Source: Chitinophagaceae bacterium (GTDB lineage Bacteria > Bacteroidota > Bacteroidia > Chitinophagales > Chitinophagaceae). Taken from it: a stretch of DNA of 48,778 nt. The stretch lies in assembly GCA_947381435.1 (NCBI GenBank), contig CANCVE010000021.1, forward strand, positions 1 to 48,778. Direction: 5' to 3'. A program made the translations under genes and the position numbers. Numbering within the stretch: position 1 is the first letter of the stretch; every line of letters starts with the position of its first letter. Below the pieces are notes generated by a model that saw only the letters and a program-made list of their open reading frames with translations, searched no databases and was not told the DNA's origin. Shown here one piece after another: positions 42,741 through 48,778 of the stretch.

Positions 42741-44784
42741 GAGTAGCAGCAGCAAAAAGAAAAATAAAACCACAAAGCACACCCATAACCAGACTACCGT
42801 GAAGGGAACTCTCGAAATTACACGTAGCGGGATTGGCTATGTGCTGATAGAAGATAAAAGCGGCGATGTACTGGTAAGGCCAGGTGATTTTAATACAGCA
42901 CTGAATGGAGACACTGTTAGAGTGCGAATTGTGAAGGAAAACCTAGCAAGTAAAAAGAAGGAAGGACGCATTACCGAGGTGGTTACCCGCAAGCAGAATG
43001 AGTTTATTGGACATATTCAGCTATCTACAAACTTCGCTTTTTTTGTGCCAGACACCGATAAGCCAATGCCCGATTTGTTTATTCCATTAGATAAACTAAA
43101 AGGAGCAAAGCATAAGGATAAGGTGGTAGCACGCTTGGTAGAGTGGGGCAAGGACGATAAGAAACCCGTGGGAGAAGTGGTAAGCGTACTGCTAGCAGAA
43201 GATGAAAATGATGCAGCTATGAAGGAGCTATTGGCAGAAGCAGGTTTTCCGCTTTCTTTTAGTGATACCGTGATGGAAGAGGCTTTAAGATTGCCCGATG
43301 CCATTAGTTCTGCCGAGATAAAGAAGCGTAAGGATTGCAGGGAGATATTAACTTTTACCATTGATCCTGTTGATGCAAAAGACTTTGATGATGCATTGTC
43401 TATTCGGAAATTAAAGAATGGTAACTATGAAATAGGCGTTCACATTGCCGATGTTAGCCACTTTGTAGAGCCTGATACCGCCTTGGATGAAGAAGCCTAC
43501 AAACGTTCTACTTCTGTTTATTTGCCAGATAGGGTAAACCCGATGTTGCCAGAGCGTATCTCGAATGAGTTGTGCTCCCTACGCCCCAATGAAGATAAAT
43601 GTACTTTCTCGGCTATTTTTCAATTAACAACCAAGGGAGAAATTAAACAGTTTTGGTTAGGAAAAACGGTTATCCATTCTAAGCATAGGTTTACTTATGA
43701 AGATGTTCAGGAGATAATTGAAAAAGGGGAGGGGATTTATAAGGATGAGATTTTTATACTGAATGATATAGCGAAACGAATACGTAAACAACGTTTTGCA
43801 GAAGGAGCTATTAATTTCTCTTCACAAGAAGTTCGGTTTACGCTGGATGAAAAAGGTAAACCCATTGGTATAGTGGTTAAGGAAAGTAAGGAAGCCCATC
43901 AGTTGATTGAAGAGTTTATGTTATTAGCCAATAAAACGGTGGCTGAGACTGTATTTAAAACAGAGGTGAATCATAAGCCAATTCCATTTCCTTATCGTAT
44001 TCATGACCAACCAGACGAAAAGAAGTTGCAACCATTTATTGAATATGCAAAAAGATATGGGCATCAATTTAATACTTCTACACCCGAAAAGATTGCAGAA
44101 AGTTTTAACCAGATGTTAGCCGATGTGCAAGGAAAACCAGAGCAGCACGTATTGGAACAATTGGGTATCCGAACAATGGCAAAGGCGGCTTATGCAACAA
44201 AAGACATTGGGCATTATGGATTGGCATTTGAACATTATTGCCATTTCACTTCACCAATTAGAAGGTACCCTGATGTGTTGGTTCACAGGGTTTTGGAAAG
44301 TGTGTTGGCAGGTAAACCCATCATCGATAAGAAGATGGATGAGAAATGCAAGCAAACCAGCGAACGCGAACGTGCTGCAATGGAATGTGAACGAGCAGGA
44401 AATAAATACAAGCAGGTAGAATTTATGAAGTCTTATGTTGGTCAGGACTTTGAAGGGGTGATAAGTGGGGTGGCAAGCTTTGGCTTCTTTGTAGAAACAG
44501 TAGAACACAAGTGCGAGGGGATGGTAAGCATTATTAGCCTGAGCGATGTTGATGAATTTTTCTTGGTAGAAGGCGATTATAGCTTGATAGGAAGAAGAAG
44601 TGGACGTAAATTTAAGATGGGAGATAAGGTCTGGATAAAAGTAATTTCTGCCAATCTTGATAAACGTCAACTAGATTATGCTTGGGTAAATAAACCTACA
44701 GATTCAACTGCTGAAGTAGAAAATGTAAGGCCAGTAGAAAAGAAAGTGGCTAAGAAGCGCAATCCAAAGCCAAAGAAGGGCTAG
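42733..44784 (+). CDS. rnr: ribonuclease R
   Basis: Processive 3'-5' exoribonuclease that degrades structured RNA. 683 residues. After a basic N-terminus come cold-shock/OB domains, the RNB catalytic domain with the metal-binding acids D211, D217, D219 and D220 (D-P-V-D-A-K-D-F-D-D), and a C-terminal S1 domain (G-V-I-S-G-V-A-S-F-G-F-F-V). It ends in a Lys-rich tail that helps RNA binding. It overlaps lpxK by 8 bp (ATGAGTAA) and ends with a strong terminator. Confidence 0.96.
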   Translation: MSKSSSSKKKNKTTKHTHNQTTVKGTLEITRSGIGYVLIEDKSGDVLVRPGDFNTALNGDTVRVRIVKENLASKKKEGRITEVVTRKQNEFIGHIQLSTNFAFFVPDTDKPMPDLFIPLDKLKGAKHKDKVVARLVEWGKDDKKPVGEVVSVLLAEDENDAAMKELLAEAGFPLSFSDTVMEEALRLPDAISSAEIKKRKDCREILTFTIDPVDAKDFDDALSIRKLKNGNYEIGVHIADVSHFVEPDTALDEEAYKRSTSVYLPDRVNPMLPERISNELCSLRPNEDKCTFSAIFQLTTKGEIKQFWLGKTVIHSKHRFTYEDVQEIIEKGEGIYKDEIFILNDIAKRIRKQRFAEGAINFSSQEVRFTLDEKGKPIGIVVKESKEAHQLIEEFMLLANKTVAETVFKTEVNHKPIPFPYRIHDQPDEKKLQPFIEYAKRYGHQFNTSTPEKIAESFNQMLADVQGKPEQHVLEQLGIRTMAKAAYATKDIGHYGLAFEHYCHFTSPIRRYPDVLVHRVLESVLAGKPIIDKKMDEKCKQTSERERAAMECERAGNKYKQVEFMKSYVGQDFEGVISGVASFGFFVETVEHKCEGMVSIISLSDVDEFFLVEGDYSLIGRRSGRKFKMGDKVWIKVISANLDKRQLDYAWVNKPTDSTAEVENVRPVEKKVAKKRNPKPKKG

Positions 44785-44804
44785 GAAGTGATTGTAAGAA
44801 ATAC

Positions 44805-44847
44805 AAAAAAAGGAGAGCATAAAGAAATTTATACTCTCCTTTTTTTT
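44805..44847. terminator. rho-independent terminator after rnr
   Basis: Seven A, AGGAGAG, a loop containing a small ATAAA/TTTAT stem, CTCTCCT and eight T. It is perfectly symmetric in A and T tracts, so it can end rnr and also serve the convergent gene at 44934-47708. Confidence 0.9.
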
Positions 44848-44933
44848 ACTACCAAGGGTTTAATGGCAGACTTTAAATGTAATAGTGAAAACTAACTTGA
44901 TAAATATTTAAATTGTTGATAACCTTATGTTTC

Positions 44934-47708
44934 TTATTCCTTCACAAAACCTACCCCTCCTACCTTCCCATCGGTAGTTAGAATTCTTAGATGATACACT
45001 CCCACAGGCAAACCACCCACAGAAAGCGTTGGGTTGGTAGCATCTTTTAATGCTTGAGTCTTAATTACTCTTCCAAGATTATCCACCACTTGTACTGATA
45101 CAATGTGACTACCTCTGATAGTTACAGAACTTTTTGCCGGGTTTGGATAAATTGACAATTGATAATTATCAATTGTCAATTGTACTGAGACTATCTTACT
45201 GTAAGCAAAACTTCCATCTTTATCTACATTTTTTAAGCGGTAATAGTTGATGCCATTTGTTGGTTTGTTATCTGTAAACTGATACCCATTTGCACTTCTA
45301 CCTATTGCTTTTACAATACCTATGTCTGTAAAGGAACTGCCATCTGTACTGCGCTGAATGATGAAGTGGGAGGTATTAAGTTCGATAGCAGTTTGCCAGT
45401 TTACAGCTATAATGCCATTTTTATTTGCTGCAGACAAATTGGTAATCTTCAAAGGCAATGCCCCACACGAAGCTGGCAAATTTGCAATAAAATTATCAAT
45501 AGAGGTCGGATGCCATCCTAATGCAATTGTATCTGTTACATTATTTGTTGTAGTATTAATTACACTAATATCATTGCTCCCATAATTAGAAACATACAAT
45601 GTGCTGCCATCTGGTGTTACACTCACACCCCATGGGCTATTACCTACTGTAACCTTAGTTATTGTTGAATAGTTTGTAGCATTAATTACACTAACTGTAC
45701 GTTTATAAGGGCTTACAACATACAACTTACTCCCATCAGGACTCACACACATTCCTTCAGGAAATAAATCTACATTAAAAGTAGTTATTACTGCTTTAGT
45801 GAGGGTACTGATGACAGTTATTAGGCTATTTGCATCAGTGTTTATGTATAATTTTTTTCCATCAGGGCTAGTATACATTCGATAATTGCCAGATGGCAAT
45901 CCTTTAATTGTATCAATTACTTTGTAATTATAAGCATCGACAATTAATATTGAATTTGAATTGTAATCTTGGGCATATATTTTTTTACCATCAGGGCTTG
46001 AACATATACCACTAATTGAAATCCATTTGGGCGCTATACGTGTTATGAAAGTTCCATTATCAGCATTTAAAATATTTAATCCCCCGTTGGATACATATAT
46101 ATATTTACCATCAGGGCTACCACTTACACCTGTAATGGGGGCGTTAAGGATAACATCGGAAGCTAGTACTTTTTTTGTTTCAGTATTTATTATGTTGATG
46201 TTATTTTTTGATTGATTAATCACATAAACTTTACTTCCATCTGGACTACTAAAAATATCACCAGGACTTTGTATGTTATAAATAGTGTCAACAATCTCGT
46301 TTGTAGTTGTATTAACTACGCATACGTTATTACTATCATAATTTGTTATATAGGCATAGGCCTTTCTAATTCCAGTAAAAGTAAAAATGCTATCACTTGT
46401 GGTTACGCCATCAGGAGAAGTAATTACTATGTTTCCAGTATTCCCTTTACTTACATACGCCGTTATATTGAAAGAATCATTAACCGCAAAAGAATCTACC
46501 GCTGTTTTTCCAATAGATACTGCTTTTGCACCTGCTAAGTTTGTTCCTTTAATATGAACAGGTATGCTATTGCCAAAGCAAGTTAAATTTGGAGTGAATG
46601 AGTTAATAGTTGGTTGATTGAGTTTTTCAAAGGTAGCTACATAATGTTTTCCATTTTCATTCGTAAAATAGCCCCCAACATAGATATTTTTGGAAGTATC
46701 GGTAATTATAGATGTTACGCTACCATTAAAAATATTATTGCTCCCTAATGGAAGCCAACTACTACCGTTCCATCTGAAAAGAAATTGATTTGGAGAGCCG
46801 CCACTATATGAATTATAGCCAGAAGCATATATATTACCTTTTGTATCAGTTATAATCGTTTTGAAAAGAGTGTCACTCGAAGTATAACCCAAGCCACTCC
46901 AAATACTTCCATCCCATTTAAAAATATGATTGTTTGCTAAGTATATATTGCCTGCAATGTCTATTGAGATACTTCCATTATCAAAACCATATTGATAAAA
47001 AGTACTTGTATTTGCACCACCAACTTCATTCCAAGATTTACCATTCCACTTTGCTACGTAGCTATAATTTTTTATATTAGTAAAGTTACCAACCGCATAT
47101 ATATTACTCCCTTTATCAACTGTAATACTTTGAATTTGTCCATTAAAAGTAGAAGTGTTTGTGCCACCAAGTTCTGTCCAACTGCTCCCGTTCCATTCGG
47201 CTACATATTCTTTGCCATTGGTATTAGTAAAAGCCCCTGCAGCATACACATTGCCATTAACATCGGTAGTTAAACTAAAAATCCAATTATTAAAAGTAGA
47301 CTTGTTTTTACCACCCAATTCACTCCAACTTTTACCATCCCATTTAGCTATATAGTAATTTCCGTTGCCATTAGTGAAATATCCCGCAGCATATACATTC
47401 CCTTTAATGTCGGTGGTGATAGTCCAAATGTATTGATTAAAAGTTGTATCATTAATACCCCCTAACTCACTCCAACTCTTGCCATCCCATTTAGCTACAT
47501 ATTGTTTACCAATTCCATTAGTAAAATAACCACCCACATACACATTGCCTTTGGTATCTGTTGCAATAGTTTGAGTAATATTGTTAAAAGTAGAAGTATT
47601 CTTACCACCAAGCTCATTCCATTGTGCTTTGGTAACTTTTGTAGATAATAAGAGGTAGAAGATAATTGCAAAAGTTGATATTACATACTTTGGTCTCAAA
47701 AGTTTCAT
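44934..47708 (-). CDS. secreted beta-propeller/YVTN protein with type A sorting tail
   Basis: 924 residues with a signal peptide (ISTFAIIFYLLLSTKVTKAQ). The first ~370 residues hold tandem repeats of about 45 residues: W-N/S-E-L-G-G, then D-x-x-G-N-V-Y-x-x-G-x-F-T-N, then Y-V-A-K-W-D-G-K-S-W. An IPT/TIG-like domain follows (S-F-T-P-N-L...GTNLAGA), then a YVTN-type propeller with repeated S-P-D-G-S/K-K-x-Y-V. A fibronectin-like segment (VNWQTAIELNTSHFIIQRS) leads into the sorting domain IYPNPAKSSV. The link between the last two is encoded by a palindromic repeat (45150-45181). A surface-attached scaffold or adhesin seems likely. Confidence 0.85.
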   Translation of the reverse strand: MKLLRPKYVISTFAIIFYLLLSTKVTKAQWNELGGKNTSTFNNITQTIATDTKGNVYVGGYFTNGIGKQYVAKWDGKSWSELGGINDTTFNQYIWTITTDIKGNVYAAGYFTNGNGNYYIAKWDGKSWSELGGKNKSTFNNWIFSLTTDVNGNVYAAGAFTNTNGKEYVAEWNGSSWTELGGTNTSTFNGQIQSITVDKGSNIYAVGNFTNIKNYSYVAKWNGKSWNEVGGANTSTFYQYGFDNGSISIDIAGNIYLANNHIFKWDGSIWSGLGYTSSDTLFKTIITDTKGNIYASGYNSYSGGSPNQFLFRWNGSSWLPLGSNNIFNGSVTSIITDTSKNIYVGGYFTNENGKHYVATFEKLNQPTINSFTPNLTCFGNSIPVHIKGTNLAGAKAVSIGKTAVDSFAVNDSFNITAYVSKGNTGNIVITSPDGVTTSDSIFTFTGIRKAYAYITNYDSNNVCVVNTTTNEIVDTIYNIQSPGDIFSSPDGSKVYVINQSKNNINIINTETKKVLASDVILNAPITGVSGSPDGKYIYVSNGGLNILNADNGTFITRIAPKWISISGICSSPDGKKIYAQDYNSNSILIVDAYNYKVIDTIKGLPSGNYRMYTSPDGKKLYINTDANSLITVISTLTKAVITTFNVDLFPEGMCVSPDGSKLYVVSPYKRTVSVINATNYSTITKVTVGNSPWGVSVTPDGSTLYVSNYGSNDISVINTTTNNVTDTIALGWHPTSIDNFIANLPASCGALPLKITNLSAANKNGIIAVNWQTAIELNTSHFIIQRSTDGSSFTDIGIVKAIGRSANGYQFTDNKPTNGINYYRLKNVDKDGSFAYSKIVSVQLTIDNYQLSIYPNPAKSSVTIRGSHIVSVQVVDNLGRVIKTQALKDATNPTLSVGGLPVGVYHLRILTTDGKVGGVGFVKE
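45150..45181. repeat. TTGACAATTGATAATT palindrome inside a coding sequence
   Basis: A perfect 32-bp palindrome lying in frame in the secreted propeller gene, where on the minus strand it encodes T-I-D-N-Y-Q-L-S-I (about residues 844-852), right before the type IX sorting motif Y-P-N-P-A. Related copies at 35571 and 39964 lie in gaps. The gene frame runs through the element without a stop. Confidence 0.8.
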
Positions 47709-47829
47709 AAACGATAATTGTTATTTTGTTGTATAAATTGTTTTTGCAATAATAATTATTCCTCATTAATAAAAATTCTTTGTTTAATAATTTATTTTCT
47801 GCGTGTTAATTTGAAGATTGTTTCAGTTT

Positions 47830-48020
47830 GTCTGAATCAGAATTAAACTGATTCTAGGATATTTAAGATTGGGCGTATTAATCCTACTAATCCTTTAATA
47901 CTGATAATCCTGATTCAGACGATTTATTTGTCTGAATCAGGATTAGAATGATTGTAGGATATTTAAGATTGGGCGTATTAATCCAACTAATCCTTTAATC
48001 CTGAAAATCCTGATTCAGAC
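47830..48020. repeat. two tandem copies of a 91-bp GTCTGAATCAGGATT inverted-repeat element
   Basis: Copy A at 47830-47920 and copy B at 47930-48020 begin exactly 100 bp apart and are nearly identical in length and sequence. Each ends in perfect inverted repeats (GTCTGAATCAG/CTGATTCAGAC); in copy B the match extends to 15 bp. The interior shares GATATTTAAGATTGGGCGTATTAATCC-type sequence. From memory, elements of this kind are widely dispersed in Bacteroidota and other bacteria. No gene is inside them. Confidence 0.85.
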
Positions 48021-48328
48021 AATCCTCACCATAAAACGATGGTTCATTTTCGGTTAGATTTCTACGAAATGACAATTCGGGCAGGCTGCTTCTTTTTGAT
48101 AAATGCTCGATTGTTGAGACAAAAAGACAAGGAATCGTGTAAATAAAATCATGAATTGTATAACGAAGCTAGCGGCACCTGCTGCGACTTTTGCTCTATC
48201 AAAAAACGATGGCAATGAAAAAGTCTTTAAGCTCTCCAAACTCACTCACCTCCTCTAATACATCACTAATACTCATTTTTCACCCTTGTAAAGGCTTTAC
48301 TAGGGCTGGTTAACGCTTTTGGGGCTTG
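48021..48328. other. gene-free stretch
   Basis: No confident gene. A leftward frame from a GTG at about 48245 gives a 63-codon hydrophobic peptide ending C-P-N-C-H-F, and an ATG near 48276 opens only 25 codons in another frame. The pair might be a frameshifted relic, but I cannot name it. The sequence is less AT-biased than the flanks. Confidence 0.4.
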
Positions 48329-48516
48329 CTCCCGAGATGAAGGGAACACCTCCCGAGATGAAGGGAACACTTCCCGAGATTAAGGGAACACTTCCCGAGA
48401 TTAAGGGAACACTTCCCGAGATGAAGGGAGCACTTCCCGAGATTAAGGGAACTCTTCCCGAGATGAAGGGAACTCTTCCCGAGATGAAGGGAACTCTTCC
48501 CGAAATTGAGAGAGGT
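48329..48516. repeat. 21-bp tandem array, nine units
   Basis: CCCGAG recurs every 21 bp from 48331 to 48478, with a degenerate ninth copy (CCCGAA) at 48499. The unit is TTCCCGAGATGAAGGGAACAC, in which TTCCC and GGGAA form a dyad. Variation is confined to GATGA/GATTA, GGGAACAC/GGGAACTC and one GAGCAC. Both strands are open through it, but no start codon context suggests a gene. Confidence 0.9.
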
Positions 48517-48642
48517 ACTCTTGAAGCGTTGGGGAGTTGTAAAAAGATGTCGAATTTTATGTGAGCTCATTAAATGATTAAAAAGAATAGAAACCGTCTT
48601 TTTGCAAACAATAAATTTTTTAAATAAAATAAACTTACTATC

Positions 48643-48778
48643 ATGATAAATACACCACGTTTATACACAACAGATGCAGAAAACAATAGCTATATAAATT
48701 CTTCTGTTGAATACATAATTGTTCCTACCAATAAGTCTCGCTTAAAAATTACCGATGATTCAGAAACAAAAATGGTAG
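48643..48778 (+). CDS. start of an unidentified gene, cut by the right edge
   Basis: ATG at 48643 opens a frame with no stop before the end of the window: 45 residues, starting MINTPRLYTTDAENNSY and continuing INSSVEYIIVPTNKSRLK. There is no signal peptide. I recognise no family. It lies about 125 bp after a tandem array. Confidence 0.5.
   Translation, partial: MINTPRLYTTDAENNSYINSSVEYIIVPTNKSRLKITDDSETKMV

Noticed and set aside
48310-48570. Two frames of L-H-L-G-K-S-S and E-M-K-G-T-L-P repeats
   Set aside because: Translations of the 48329 array on both strands; no gene-like features outside the repeats.

Overview
The window looks like a chromosomal segment of a Bacteroidota bacterium, most likely of the Chitinophagaceae or a close relative. 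The evidence is the AT-rich DNA, promoters with a TAnnTTTG -7 box, few Shine-Dalgarno sites, type IX secretion sorting tails on large secreted proteins, the DUF3822-rsmD gene pair, a SusC/D-less pectin CAZyme cluster, LpxK, and many palindromic interspersed repeats.

Layout. 1-71: the start of a leftward, transposase-like gene cut by the window edge. 553-4074: smc, followed by the short 5' remnant of an AAA/RecF-like ATPase (4155-4271) that still has a promoter. 4605-10536: a rightward assimilatory sulfur block: cysH (APS reductase type), cysD, cysN, serine acetyltransferase cysE, cysteine synthase cysK and a uroporphyrinogen-III methyltransferase (siroheme supply). 11151-13655: a secreted DUF4114 protein with a type IX tail. 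14106-28639: eight leftward secreted proteins for rhamnogalacturonan-I pectin (GH35, GH2, BNR-4 propeller, two CE12 acetylesterases, GH105, PL11 and an unclassified six-hairpin glycosidase-like protein). No SusC, SusD or regulator gene is present.

28892-29887: a desaturase closely resembling the eukaryotic dihydroceramide delta-4 desaturase DES1/DEGS1. 30483-34907: a b-type cytochrome and a 1247-residue PKD-rich protein with a type B sorting tail. 35136-45000: housekeeping genes (thioesterase, aroE, a ComA-like phosphosulfolactate synthase, a small Cys-rich exported protein, psd, DUF3822, rsmD, bioD, 5-formyl-THF cyclo-ligase, lpxK, rnr). 44934-47708: a secreted beta-propeller protein with a type A sorting tail. 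The last kilobase is repeat-rich and ends in the start of an unidentified gene.

Two patterns run through the whole window. First, four intergenic tandem arrays with unrelated unit sequences all have a period of exactly 21 or 42 bp, and the units carry inverted repeats. Second, several families of palindromic repeats sit between genes and in at least three cases lie in frame inside genes (cysD N-terminus, bioD, and the junction before a type IX sorting domain). With the DES1-like desaturase these are the most unusual things here. The sulfur genes, the ComA homologue and the desaturase would fit an organism making sulfonolipids and sphingolipids, but that link is inference.
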